Positions 1 to 10,850 of a stretch of DNA of 64,000 nt are shown here, in pieces (the first letter of the stretch is position 1; each line of letters begins with the position of its first letter). Origin of the DNA: Colias croceus (Eukaryota; Arthropoda; Insecta; Lepidoptera; Pieridae). The notes beneath the pieces are model-generated. The model had not been told where the DNA came from. It searched no databases and was given only the letters and a program-made list of their open reading frames with translations. The position numbers were made by a program, and so were the translations under genes. The stretch spans positions 7,440,001 through 7,504,000 of the forward strand of contig NC_059546.1 in the NCBI RefSeq assembly GCF_905220415.1, written 5' to 3'.

Positions 1-785
1 AAATTTTGCATGAATATTACTAACAGGTCGGGTGAGGCTATAGGCTACATATTATCAAGCTATCATCTACGGGGGAGGAGCTGTGAACCTTTATTTTTCT
101 TACGTATTCCGTGTATTACGACAGCGTACAATCTAAAGACTCATGTTTAAATGTTGGTTTCGAGTTAGCCATGCTATTATCTAGCTTTACAAAATAAAAA
201 CTATGTCATTTACGTAATTTGGGCAGAGAAACAGTTTAATGAATTTAGTAGTATAAAGACAAATTAGAAACAGCGCCATCTATTAAATGTTAATTTACAC
301 GTTAACTATTGGAAATTAATAATCAAATGACGCATATATAAATGTTGTTTGACAATATCTAGATTGACACTATAAAAATTATGCCATTTAAGTAACTTGG
401 GAAGAGAAACATAGCTTAAAGAATGTAAGTTGTATAATGTTAATTTTGTAACAGCGCCATCTATGAGATTTCGTAAAAATCAAATCAATTTACATGTTAA
501 CACTACTGAACACAATGTTAAAAATTAATAATTTAAATATAATTATGTTATTTATTTATTTAACTCTTTAACCCATATCTTCCGTTCCCTATAAGATATA
601 TTTCGTGTAAATAATAAACTATATTTTTTTTAAAGTGAGGGTACCTACTTAGATGTTTATTATTTTAAGTAAAAATAGACACCATTATCTACAGTTAATC
701 TAATGATTGTGTTCCAAAGAGTATAATAATATATTGTTGTGTTCATTAGTTACAATTTTTAAAATCTTCGTGTTTTATAAATTTA
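1..785. other. AT-rich intergenic DNA with diverged repeats
   Basis: No coding frame is visible. Positions about 25-85 resemble the 3' part of the repeat seen whole at 48230-48430 (shared wording 'ataggctacatat' and a 'cgggggagg'-like end). Two diverged copies of a unit of about 180 bases lie at about 192-330 and 372-530. The rest is AT-rich and unassigned. Confidence 0.5.
192..530. repeat. Diverged tandem duplication, period about 180 bp
   Basis: Two direct copies share the same series of words in the same order: a 'aactatgtcatttacgtaa'-like start, 'gagaaaca', 'acagcgccatctat' and 'tttacacgttaac'. Copy 1 runs about 192-330 and copy 2 about 372-530. The copies differ at many bases, so the duplication is old or both copies belong to a dispersed family. 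Confidence 0.7.
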
Positions 786-975
786 CTAGCTTACCGCCCG
801 CGGCTTCGTCCGCTTTGTCTAAAACCTAATAAATTATGTACTAAAACCTTCCTCTTGAATCAGTCTATCTATTAAAAAAACCGCATCAAAATCTGTTGCG
901 AAGTTTTAAAGATTTAAGCATACAAAGGGACATAGGGACATAGGGACACAGAAAGCGACTTTTTTTATACTATGT
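786..975 (-). mobile_element. CTAG-ended Helitron-like fragment
   Basis: Read on the minus strand, the piece starts near 'ctacatagtataaaa' and ends in a GC-rich hairpin (GCGGACGAAGCCGCGGGC) followed by CTAG (786-789). Related copies lie at about 39905-40086 and 45008-45153. The CTAG end with a hairpin just before it fits Helitron-type ends. The family name is not established here; RTE-type LINE tails in Lepidoptera look similar. Confidence 0.6.
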
Positions 976-1332
976 AGTGATATTTATAAAGCAATTGAAT
1001 GCCATAAAACCAAAAATATCAAATGCAATCTTCGTGTTTTGTGAATTTTCACCATCATGCGTTCCCACATAAGTTGTTACTTACAGGTATTTATTGAAAT
1101 GAAATGAAATGAATGATTCTTTTATTATTTTGAGGTGCATTGGGAACAGAAGTTTTTGATAAAATTTTATTTGTAAGTAGCTTTTTTTATAGATTTACAG
1201 TTAACTTTTGATTTTTTTTATTCAATGCTAATAAAATTATATCGCCTTTGGAAGACGATTTCTGCTGATATTTTTACTACACCACTTGAAAATTGATGAT
1301 TTGATGATAAAGACAGTAGCAGCGAGGATTAA
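976..1332. other. AT-rich intergenic DNA, no feature seen
   Basis: No coding frame or clear repeat is visible. A short GAAAT repeat lies near 1098-1112. Just before 1333 an acidic and serine-rich reading (DDKDSSSED then a stop) leads into the coding-like remnant described next. Confidence 0.4.
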
Positions 1333-1491
1333 GTGGAAATTAGTAATCATCCGCTTCGTCAATTTTTGACTGAAGTTAATGTCCAACGTCCAATGGTTCA
1401 ATCATTGGAAGTATCTCGGGAAATTTTGGAGGATATTTTTCAGGAAGGAGAGGAGGGGCAGCCAACCACATATCAAACTACTACGTTTTAG
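1333..1491 (+). pseudogene. Coding-like remnant, 52 codons then TAG
   Basis: The frame from 1333 reads VEISNHPLRQFLTEVNVQ and continues to ...EGEEGQPTTYQTTTF and a TAG stop at 1489-1491. It has normal residue use, unlike the AT-biased random frames around it. The codons just upstream read DDKDSSSED and then TAA directly before 1333. An acidic, serine-rich stretch running into a folded-looking segment suggests one original reading frame broken by a stop, as in a dead transposase or zinc-finger protein. There is no ATG and no clear splice site. The family is not recognised. Confidence 0.35.
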
Positions 1492-1872
1492 TACCGAAAA
1501 AAATGTTATTGCCAAATGAAACGTAAATTTTGCACTCACAACTTTACAAGTAATGTTTTTATTTTGACTTTGCGGTTATCTGATTATAATATTTATCGTT
1601 TTGGCTATCGACGTACCGACCGTACTGGGATCAGAGTAGGTACATGATATACAGTTCATCATCCCGGATTGCTTAGAGCATTTTCACACTGAAAAAGATG
1701 TTTTCTTTGAATCGTAGTTGCTTCATTTATTTATTTTTAATCATTTTAAATAATATGTTTTAAATATTTTATAAATATATCATTTTCATTATTTAAGTAG
1801 ATAAAATAAATTATGTAACGGTTTTATAAGAAAACACATTATATTTGTTAGGCGATGGTGATTTCTTCCAGG

Positions 1873-1985
1873 CAAAAGAAATCATCTTCAGGATGGAATC
1901 ATCCTGGATCATCTTCAGAATCATCTTCTGAATCATCTTCAGAATCATCTTCAGAATCATCTTCAGGATGGAATCATCATCATGG
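1873..1985. repeat. 12-bp tandem repeat (TCATCTTCAGAA)n
   Basis: About seven more or less exact copies of TCATCTTCAGAA follow one another, flanked on both sides by the variant 'tcaggatggaatcat'. The open frames on both strands here, serine-rich one way and Lys-Met-Ile the other, come from the repeat. They are not genes. Confidence 0.85.
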
Positions 1986-2351
1986 ATCCAGATGGGGGTC
2001 AAGTGACGCGGGCCACGTACCTACCACAAACATGCTTAGTTTGTGGTATCGAGCGCGAAAGATAGTCATCGTGTTTTTAGTAAAGTTACTATGTAAACTA
2101 ACGTAATTTAATACTTAGGTACATATTCTATAATGGTGTGCTCAAACTGTTAATCTACATTTAATTTAGATTATTATTTGATACTAAGTAATGTAGAATT
2201 TAAACCACATTCATGTTTTCTTCAGATTTTAAGATTTTATTATCAGAGTGTTCAATTTTAATGTAGTTAAATTTTATAAGAGACAATAATTAAGAAAATT
2301 TTAAAATAAAGTGTCACGTATTTTTTTTAAACAACGAATGACGAAAAACGA

Positions 2352-2385
2352 CCTAATCGCGGACGAAGTCGCGGGCAACAGCTAG
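2352..2385 (+). mobile_element. Helitron-like 3' end (hairpin plus CTAG)
   Basis: The segment holds GCGGACGAAGTCGCGGGC, then AACAG and CTAG followed by T. This is the same terminal design as at 786-789 (inverted), 27612-27615, 37851-37854 and 40083-40086. The 5' end of this copy was not found, so only the tail is annotated. Confidence 0.55.
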
Positions 2386-3844
2386 TATTCAATATTTATG
2401 AACCGTTTTAGCTATTAATGCTTTTTTTGAAGTCCGAAAAGTTTCCCAGTGTAGTTACCTACCTACTAAATCTGGTTTATATAGATAATGTTTAAACTTA
2501 TAGGAACAGACGGGATAACATAAACACTGATACTCCATAGATACCTACATAATATCTCCATACATTTCCAGATTAACTCCTGTATATGTATATGATACGG
2601 ATACCAAATCCTGTATCCCAGTAACGACAAGTTATAATAATCTGTAAGCTGAGTTGTAAGTTATCCTGTATCCTAGATATCTCTATTATAGCTCATACCG
2701 TCATTAAATATTATTATAATATTATACGGCCTCTATTGATATTGCCAGAATATTAATATACGTGCTTACTCTAACTGCGGAATTCTATCCTGAGTAAATT
2801 ATTAATCTGTTCTGCACACAAGCGTTCCAGTTTGTAACAGTCATTCAAAATTTAAAGCGCAAAACACGATACGTACAATAAAGGTAGTCCAACTGTTATG
2901 AGCAATATTTGTTTTACATATACGAGCCTCGTGTGGCCGACGAATGGTTTTACTGAATAATTCTTTTCGCCATAACATTTTACGTATTCTTTTATGAGAC
3001 TTTAAAGTTTCGTTAGTTGGGTAGTTGGGGCGTAGAATTTTTAGTAGAATTTTAACAAGGGTCTTAGCGCATTAGGTAGCAAATTAAAAAAGTGATTTAC
3101 AACACAAGGACGGTATTAATAATATCATTACGCACAAGTAGGTAGGTACTTAGTAAAAAAAAATGCGTACATATTCGTTTTAGTAGGTAGTTATGTAGTA
3201 GTATTTACCATTTTACGAATTGCGATACACCATCCTTACTTGAAAATTCTGCTTTCTGTTTTCCCCCAAAGTTAAGCTTATCCTCCTCCTAAGTCCTAGA
3301 ACTTGTACCTATATTATCTATGCTTTCGTGCGCGGAGCAGTTTGGTAACGAAAACCGAATAGCATATGTGTAAACATTTACACACTTTCGGTTTAGCAGA
3401 AATTACAAATCCTACCCGCTTCCTCATGAATATAGAATATGTACTCGTACCTTTGATAATTTCTGTGACTCTGTATTGAATGTAAGATCTTCTTACTTAG
3501 AGTATTTTAATATAGAATCCTGCAAACTAAAACCTAAAGCAATCAGTGACATTTTCATTATATTATTTAAAAAAAAATACAGTTGATAAAATTATGACTT
3601 TATCTAGTTCAGTTATTTCCTCCAAGTTTATAAAGTTGTTTATAATATGAAATAGGAGATCGGATATCTGCAAAGTAATAATTGATTGTACCTACTCATT
3701 TTATTAATAAAAATAAAACAATTTATAAAATAAAAGCATTTATTGATACCACAGATCGTCAAAGCCATGTAATAAAAACATTATTTGGCATAAATATCAT
3801 TTAACAAATTCATAACAGCCAACAGGGAACAATAGCAAAAGACC
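2386..3844. other. Intergenic DNA, no feature seen
   Basis: This AT-rich stretch has many short GGTAGGTA/TACCTACC runs, as is usual in moth intergenic DNA. No coding frame, splice-site pair or clear repeat boundary could be supported. Confidence 0.4.
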
Positions 3845-4214
3845 ATAATTGTCCGTATTTAAGCAAAAAGGAACCACCCAGCAAAAACGCACTTCTGAGA
3901 TATCAAAGGATTTACAAAAACATTTGCAGCTCTGTTAGATGAAGTAAAATTAATGTTTATTTTATTTAAATTCATTGATAAATTACTTATTTAAGTATGT
4001 GTATATAAATTTGCTCTGAATATTTTTAAACTTTCTAGATAATTAAGAAAATGTGCATGTGGTTCCTTTTAACATTTATCAATTGATAGGTTTTCTCTTA
4101 TACAAAAAAGAACCACAACCTAGGGATTTAATGATATTTAAAACTATGTATTTATAATATCGTAATAAAGCTTTAATTAAAAAAATATATAAAATAAAAC
4201 TTATAGAGGACGTT

Positions 4215-4409
4215 TATTCGACGTTGTCATCAAATTGGATTTCAAAATCCACCGTGTCTATGTGGTCTTCTATTGCATCATCACTAATGAGACCGTTATA
4301 AAAACTCTGAGCATCTTGAGGAATAAGGTGTAATATATGGCCTGAATATCGCTTGAAGGTGAAGAAAAATTTTCCAGAGGCATCGACATATAAGATTCTT
4401 CGTTACCTT
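4215..4409 (-). pseudogene. Frameshifted terminal exon, probable transposase remnant
   Basis: A plausible acceptor (TATTACAG, ending at 4410) opens a frame reading GNEESYMSMPLENFSSPSSD and on to IQAI. The sensible reading then jumps by an apparent 2-base insertion (TATA for TA) into another frame: LHLIPQDAQSFYNGLISDD and on to QFDDNVE, with TAA at 4215-4217. The L..IP....FY..L ending recalls the C-terminus of a class of eukaryotic DNA-transposon transposases. I cannot name the family with certainty. The TAA also overlaps an AATAAA signal. Upstream bits such as STRGIFCGFTYFNDTAVVV (minus strand, near 5140-5200) may be other remains of the same gene. Confidence 0.45.
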
Positions 4410-4566
4410 CTGTAATACAAAGAAAAAGCTTTAAATCAAAACAATAAAGCTGCGTGGCTTTTATACGTAGGTATATGGCGACAACAAAATATTATTAGTT
4501 CTTATAAAGCCGTATGCCTACTAGACGACTAATTAGTATGTTGTAGGTACATGCACCATGTACAAA

Positions 4567-4850
4567 AAACTGGCTAAGTGTGAGTCGGACTCGCGCAATG
4601 AAGAGTTCCTTACCATTGTATATAAAAACGGCACGGTTTATTGTATATAAATATTTATTTTATTCTGTTTTTTAGTATTTGTTGTTACAGCGGCATCAGA
4701 AATAGATCATCTATGAAAATTTGAACTGTCTAACTATCACGGTTCATGAACAGTGATAGTTAGCTCTGTCTCATGAGACAGATGGACAGCGGAGTCTTAG
4801 TAATAGGGTCTCGTTTTACCCTTTGGGTACGGAACCCTAAAAATCATATG
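4567..4850 (+). mobile_element. Nested dispersed repeat ('AAGTGTGAGTCGGACTC' family)
   Basis: It begins 'aaaaaactggctaagtg', continues with a gagtcggactcgcgc word and ends 'gggtacggaaccctaaaaa'. A second, longer copy lies at 34066-34487 with the same start and the same 'ggaaccctaaaaa'-type end. The family is abundant in moths. Its class is not settled by this sequence. Here it sits inside the larger transposon and interrupts it. Confidence 0.65.
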
Positions 4851-5898
4851 CAACAGTGACCAAACCTAGCAAAAATTTAAATAAATAAACTCGTTAAAAT
4901 TTTGAATTTCGTGGGCTAGGGCCTTGTTCCGGTCAAAACAGTGGCAGCGCGAGTTTTAAAATCAAACAAATAATTATATGCGCTGAATGTACTGTACTGA
5001 ATCTGAATCTAAACGTATTTTACCAAAATAGTAGGTAGATACCTAGATCATCGACAGTTATTTTTAAAACAGGGTTTAGTAGTTTCATCTCACAATGACA
5101 AATGAATAGTAACAAAATGACTCTTAATTCGACTCGCCTTCGTGAACAACAACTGCAGTGTCGTTAAAATACGTAAATCCACAGAAGATTCCTCTTGTAC
5201 TTAATGTTTTAAATTTAAATTAAAATTGTAAAATCACTCCACAATCGGGAATGAATCAAAAGTGGATAAAGCGTACCTGCATCTCAGATTCAATAAGTAC
5301 TTAAATGCAAATTAATAATGCTACTTACCCGTTGTATCTTCATTTTAACTTCGGTGTTCGTCTCCAATACTTTTCTTAGCAATTGCTTGCTTATTTATTT
5401 ATTACTAAACATTTTCATATTTAATTTTAAAGGTAATTAACAAAAACAATAGAACTTACTTCGCGGAGAAAGAAAACGGCCGTCACGTAGGTATTCGAAC
5501 TACGTCGCTGAATGTCACCTATATTCGACGTTTTACTTTAAAAATTGGAGTTATTTAAGCTATTTAAGCACTTTCAGCTATTTAAGTAATGAAATACGTT
5601 GTTTAAAGATGAGAAGCATTGTACAAGTCAAGGCATTTGGTACCTTAAAGCAATGATGGGTTTCAGAATGTTTTACAATTTTTATTTATGCATGATAGAA
5701 CCGAATGCTTGTGGTTTTATTTTGCAATAAAAAATTACAATTAAATTATGAATTTATTTTACGCATAACCATACCACAGAAACCTGGTTCCATTTTGTGT
5801 ATTAAAAATAATTGTTATTAATAGAAATGTGTGTAATGTATAATGGTACCAAGTATGTGCGGATCTGTTTTGTATAAAAAGACATGATAGTAATATCG

Positions 5899-5908
5899 TT
5901 TATTTATT
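5899..5908 (-). terminator. Likely polyadenylation signal of the ligase gene
   Basis: Two overlapping AATAAA hexamers occur on the minus strand about 240 bases after the ligase stop codon. They are the first good signals downstream and lie inside the inserted transposon, so the ligase 3' UTR and poly(A) site would be donated by the element. Confidence 0.4.
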
Positions 5909-6144
5909 TGAACAAAGCAGACCCATGGTGCTGTGGTTCGGTTTTGCTTCATGTGTATTGTTCGTTGTTGCTGGTGGTTCCTTTCTGCTTTTAGTATACC
6001 TTGTTTCCAAGGTAAAAATCACGTGGTTCTTGTTTGTATAAGAATTTAGACCACTTTTAAATGAGTATTCTTCAAGAAACGTAAAAAAGCAAATTTGTCG
6101 AGTGGTTCCATTTTGCATAAATACGGACAATTATTAAAAACATG

Positions 6145-6902
6145 CTAAGGATTAACAGACACGGCGAAATTAGTTGTATTTTCTAATTTAACATTATTAA
6201 TACATCCTATCAACCAGCTTTTTGTAACATGTCGTACATCTTCTGGCAACTTTCGTTTTAATTTTTGCATTTTCTTAAAATCTATTTCTGCTTCATTGTG
6301 AACTACATAGTCCACATCCATATGTTTTATAGATTTCACAACAGATCCGCCATATGCAATCCAATGTCTTTCGAATATTGTCCTTTCATTCTCAGGTATG
6401 CTTATGAAGTCTGGATAGAAACCTATTTTCTTATTTTTGAATACATCTGGTAGAGGATTGTCTGGCAATATCTGTTGATTTCTGGACGAAGACGTGTCTA
6501 TAGTTTTATCGCTTATATCTGATGCTTTATCTTCTGTAGATGTATCAGGTTCTTCCGACTTCCTTCTTTTCTTTTTAACTTTAGTTTCGTGAATTGGTGA
6601 GAGACGCATTTTTTCGTCCGGCGACGTTTTAATTTTCTTCTTAATAATAAAGGAGTCTAAATTCCTCGCTTTTTTGGGGCTAAGTTTAGGTTTCTTTGGA
6701 GGAGATTCATCAGATGTGCTTGCTGCTAGTTTGTTTAAAAGTGAAACGTCTGTTTTTTCTTTCGATGTTTTGTACAGATGTTTCAGCTCATCTAGATTGG
6801 TAGCTGTTTTCCAGTCTTTATCATCTCTTATTCTAGTAACTCTTGGGAACCTAACTGAAATGCCATCTGCCGTGTGAAGATTTGCTTTTGTCAGTTCAGT
6901 TC
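6145..6902 (-). CDS. LIG3: LIG3 exon 4 (end of OB fold, linker, BRCT, stop TAG)
   Basis: The acceptor is TTCCAG (ending at 6903). It opens with ADGISVRFPRVTRIRDDKDW, highly typical of ligase III, then a lysine- and serine-rich linker (KKPKLSPKKAR, KVKKKRRKSEEPDTS) with likely nuclear-localisation signals, and a BRCT domain. In vertebrates this domain binds XRCC1. TAG is at 6145-6147, about 12 bases from the end of the neighbouring transposon. Confidence 0.93.
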
Positions 6903-9900
6903 CTGGAAATAAAGATAAACATCTCAGAAATTGATTTTACAAGTTCCACCTGGGTAATATTTTTTTTCAAAGCTTTTTTAATTTTTAACAAACCTGTACA
7001 ATTCCTTAAAATCTATTCAACGGTTTTACATATAAATAGTGAGTGTATATTATTTAATTTCATTTTATGTTAAATAATATATTTTTACTATGTCAATGTT
7101 ATTTAGTATCTTTATAATATCTATTCATATCATTTTATTATGATTAAGACAACATTACAAGTGATCATTTATTGCCAATTATAAAAAAATACCTTTTTTA
7201 TGTTTTAAAAATAGAGTAATGTGATGAAATATTACCTGTAATTTCCCAAACTGGTTGATTCTTTGGATCTTGAGCAACAAAATCCGGGACCATTCCTTTA
7301 TTACAATCTAACCAGGATGGCACCTTATTATAGTCTTGGGATATTTTGACCATAATAGGACCTAATTCCTTCTGCAATCTCTCCAATGTACTATCATCAT
7401 GGCCGGTATGAACTTTGGTTACCGTCACCCATTTATTTCGACGAGTATCTAAACAGCCCATGAGAAAGACAGACATCATTCCACCTTTCTTTCCCGTTCC
7501 TGTAATGATATAATAAAAAGTTATACAATATAAGCTTACTACATTTTAAAAAGAAATAATGATCCTATAGAGTCTTCAAATGAATGTTTTTTTATAAAAT
7601 GAATAAAAATAATTACAAATAAGAAAGCACTAAGCATTCATATGGGTGTCATTAAAACTATTTCTTCTTTAATATTAATGCTTATCTGTATAATTTAGAA
7701 TTACCCTTATCTTGGGAAAGCTCATCATGATAAATTTCTCATTAATAAGCTCATATGATTTGTTACAAATCAATGCAATAGTCAAAAAGAGTGCTATTCA
7801 TAATTTAATTATATTCAACTAGCTATGCTTCATGGTTACACAAAGTATTATTTCTATAGCTTGTGTTGTGACCAAAATTTGTTCAGTTGTTTTCATGTGA
7901 AAGAGTAATAATTACTCATGCAACAACTAACATAATGCAATATAAGTAGGAAGTACTTCGTAGTAAATAGAAACATTATTTACCAAACCAAGCTCCCAGA
8001 ACAACAAGATCGGCAGTATCTGCCATTGCTCCGCCAAACAAATAATCCTTTTTAACTTTCAGCCAATGTCGCTTGCCAGGCTCATATGTGGATTCCAGAT
8101 CTTTTAATACCAAGCCTTCTAATCCTAGTTGAAGAACCTGTAATCATTAAAATCTTAATATTAATAAATTGTATGAGAAAACAATTTTTATAATTTGGTT
8201 TAATTTTAAATTTTAAAGTCTATAATAGTAATTTGCAATTTGAAATAATTCATATTCTAAAATTCTTAAAAAATAAAAAAGAAGAATCTGTTTGATATGG
8301 CTTCATATAAAAACCTGTGCAAATTTCATATTAATTATTTATATTTAATCTTGATTTAAAAAATAAACATTTCAATAAATTAAAAGAAATCATAGTTACC
8401 TCAGCAATCATATTTGCTAAATCAGCTGGTTTCCTAATCAACTGCTGTTCAGAGAACATAACATGGTTTTTGACTTCCACCATATTATCATAGAGTATTT
8501 GACGCCTCTTCTTAATGGGCATATCCATTAACACCTGCCCGTTATAATATAAACAATCAAATACATACAAGCATACTTGAGCGTCTTTAAATTCAGACTG
8601 TTTGTGCACACCCAAAGTACCAAAAGGTAAGGGTTTCCCAGTATTCACATCTACCATCAATACTTCTGCATCCAATATCATATCTTCCCCTTTAGGAAAG
8701 GCTTTTGGCAGATAATCCTTAAAATGATTCACTTTATGAGGCATCACGGGTTTTAGAGCTCGAGAGAAGTATTTAAACTCGCTGCCCTTTTTATGGACTT
8801 GCACTCTCTCTCCATCGTATTTTATTTCAGAGAACATTCCATTTGGACATTTTTTCATAGCCATTTCTACAGACTTACACGCTTCCGCTAACATTGGGAG
8901 GATAGGAGTCATCAAACTCAGTTTTGCTTGGACAGTTCTTTGTGTAGCATCTTTATGTTTCACGTTGCTACTTGTAGGTAGTACTTTGTCCAAAACCATG
9001 TCCAAATCTCTTGAAGTTTGAAAGACTTTGTATGCATCAGGATGGACTCCTTCAAGAATGTGTTTTGGCCCAGCATTAATTCTTAAGTCCCCTTTAATAA
9101 GCCTAATCAACATAGTTATATCATTTAATGTGCATTTCTTTACAATTTTCTTGAAATGATATATCTGTTCATCTTCCTTTGTAAGTTTTGACAAGTCGTC
9201 TAAAAAGTTTTCTATGTCATGAATCGTTAAAGTACTGTGCGTTGCTGGCTGTATAGATCTGGATTTGGAAAAGAAATTTTGGATTGTATCTGCAACATCG
9301 CCTTGTTCTAAATGTGTTAACATGTCGTCATGATCCGTGTTGAAGATTCTTGAAAATAATTTTACCAATTGTTTGCTTTTCAAATTGTAAACCCGTTTTG
9401 AGACTTGCGGTAACAACATCTTACACCATAACACCAAATCACCTTGGTATTTCTTACCATCACAGCCTTTGGTGAAAAAGTTGTTAACAACCGCAGTTTT
9501 TTCAGTGTATGCATCAACCTTTGATATTTTTTTACACAAAGAGTAAAAAGTTGAAAACATATTATCCTCTGTTTGCATTTCAGTGCTATCATTATTTTTA
9601 CTCGGCGAAGGAGCCTGTTTAATCAATGGGGCTGAAGACTCATTTTTTAACACCTTAGCTGTATACTTGCCACTGTGTTTATCTGCATACAATTTCTCCA
9701 TATCATTAATCTTCTTCAATATGTATTCCTGGTCATCTTTGCTTATATTTGCCCAATTTCCTATATCGTCAATAGAGTCTATGCGTTTTGTGGCGGGCCT
9801 TTGCTTGAGCAAAGCGTTCATTAGACAATCTATGTGGTGCCATGATTTCATGTGTTGATTCTCTCCATATGGACTGGGTACAACTTTAGCGAGGCGTAAT

Positions 9901-9989
9901 TCCCCACTCGGACAATTTCCCTTACATCCTTTGCACGAAGCTCTGGCGCCTTTAGCCCGGTCAACGAAAAACGGTGTAAAATCGGTCAT
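6145..9989 (-). CDS. LIG3: DNA ligase III, complete, four exons, 921 aa
   Basis: ATP-dependent DNA ligase that seals nicks in single-strand-break and base-excision repair, known in other animals as the partner of XRCC1 and as the mitochondrial ligase. Exons on the minus strand are 9989-8400, 8137-7984, 7499-7236 and 6902-6145 (joined length 2766 bases). All introns are GT..AG and phases agree. Residues 10-90 form the PARP-type zinc finger (C19, C22, H52, C55). The DNA-binding domain follows, then the adenylation core with catalytic Lys390 in KYDGER, motif III DAEVL, EGLVLKD (537-543) and WLKVKK (555-560), the OB fold, and a C-terminal BRCT (about 823-915). An in-frame TAG lies five codons before the ATG, which fixes this start unless an upstream exon exists. 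I see no mitochondrial leader. Identity is near certain from extended similarity to vertebrate LIG3. Confidence 0.96.
7236..7499 (-). CDS. LIG3: LIG3 exon 3 (OB-fold part)
   Basis: The acceptor is TTACAG (ending at 7500) and the donor is GTAATA at 7235. It begins with the rest of a Gly codon and reads TGKKGGMMSVFLMGC, then GHDDSTLERLQKEL and PSWL, ending WEITG. All of these match the oligonucleotide-binding half of ligase III. Confidence 0.93.
7984..8137 (-). CDS. LIG3: LIG3 exon 2 (residues 531-582)
   Basis: The acceptor is TTACAG at 8143-8138 and the donor is GTAAAT at 7983. The 154-base exon carries EGLVLKD and WLKVKKDYL, the nucleotide-binding motifs IV and V. It is too short for a simple open-frame search and was found from splice sites and family match. 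Confidence 0.93.
8400..9989 (-). CDS. LIG3: LIG3 exon 1 (residues 1-530)
   Basis: This exon holds the ATG (9987-9989), the zinc finger, the whole DNA-binding domain and the adenylation motif. It ends exactly on a codon boundary (GAG) before the donor GTAACT. The open frame continues about 22 codons into the intron (VTMISFNLLK...), which is only read-through. Confidence 0.95.
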
Positions 9990-10850
9990 GATTTTTATGA
10001 TAAACTAAAATTTGAGTAAATTAATAAATGTACATCACAATAACAAAAATTTTGCAAGCAAAAACTTGCATGGATTTAGCCTTAATTTAAGCAATATAAC
10101 TTTGTGATATGATTATAATGAATAATTAAATTGCAATTTTCCGCATTTTGAAAATATTTTTAAAACTTGACGTAGACACTAGACAGTTGAATTTTGACAT
10201 AAATGTTTTGACAGTTGAGCGTTTCAACATGACGTCTGACATATATTTTCTCGTTCAGGAAGAATATGTTGTCACAAATTGAATGTAATTTTATTATTCT
10301 GTTCGACCGCAAAGCATATTTATTTTATTTAAGAATAGTAATAAACACTGTTACACTGGTCTAGCCACCGAATCTAACCAAGCGAATAGACCCAATCGAT
10401 TCTTCAACTTACAACGCATGCGTAATGCGTATAGATTATAGTATATACGAATACGAAACGTTTCAGTTGAAATTTCAAAATAATATCTTATTAACATAAT
10501 TTATTAAGACCTATAGCTGCGCCTCGTAGTTTTACCCGCGTAGCATTTTTATTTTATTAGAATTAATGCAATACCTACTCAAAAATATCACAAACACAAA
10601 ACAAAACTAATTAAATATTTAGTTTCGTTTTGTGTCTTGGAATAAATATTTCAAGCTCCAATATATACTTAAGTATTTTAATTTTATGTACTGTGTTTGA
10701 ATTATATTGTCATTGTACTGTATTCTAATTGTATTGTGTGTTAATTGTGTTACTTCAACTGTGTGGAGTCAAATAAATTATCTTTATCTTTATCTTTATC
10801 AATAGATTTAATGATACCTATTCTTTTATAATTATAATTTTATTTTTCAG
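9990..10850. other. Region between ligase start and CUB exon, with LINE tail
   Basis: The first 250 bases hold the ligase 5' UTR and promoter (no TATA box recognised). Around 10500-10560 lies a worn repeat ('tagctgcgcctcgtagttttacccgcg'-like). Positions about 10690-10800 look like the 3' end of a non-LTR retrotransposon, ending in ATAAATTATC and then (TTTATC)n at 10777-10800. No signal-peptide exon for the CUB gene was found here. Confidence 0.5.
10777..10800 (+). mobile_element. LINE-type 3' tail, (TTTATC)n
   Basis: ATAAATTATC runs into repeated CTTTATC units after 'tgtggagtcaaat'. This is the tail pattern of common moth non-LTR elements. It stops about 50 bases before the CUB exon acceptor. 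Confidence 0.6.

Larger units (their letters stand above)
3845..6134 (-). mobile_element. DNA transposon with inverted ends and repeated subterminal motif
   Basis: The left end (3845: ATAATTGTCCGTATTTA then AGCAAAAAGGAACCAC) matches the reverse complement of the right end (6134 leftward: ATAATTGTCCGTATTTA then TGCAAAATGGAACCAC) at about 32 of 35 positions. The word GTGGTTC (or its complement) recurs near both ends: about 3870, 4059 and 4111 on the left; about 5933, 5974, 6023 and 6102 on the right, with a weaker one near 5785. Such subterminal repeats are typical transposase-binding sites. The end can be read as flanked by TA, or by a palindromic AATT, so the target duplication is ambiguous. 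A decayed terminal exon lies at 4215-4409 on the minus strand, and another repeat is nested at about 4567-4850. The superfamily is not decided. Confidence 0.75.

Noticed and set aside
1811..2106. Ser/Glu-rich and Lys/Met/Ile-rich frames on opposite strands
   Set aside because: Both are translations of the 12-bp tandem repeat.
6265..7073. Plus-strand frames across the ligase gene
   Set aside because: Shadows of ligase exon 4 and the adjoining intron on the other strand.
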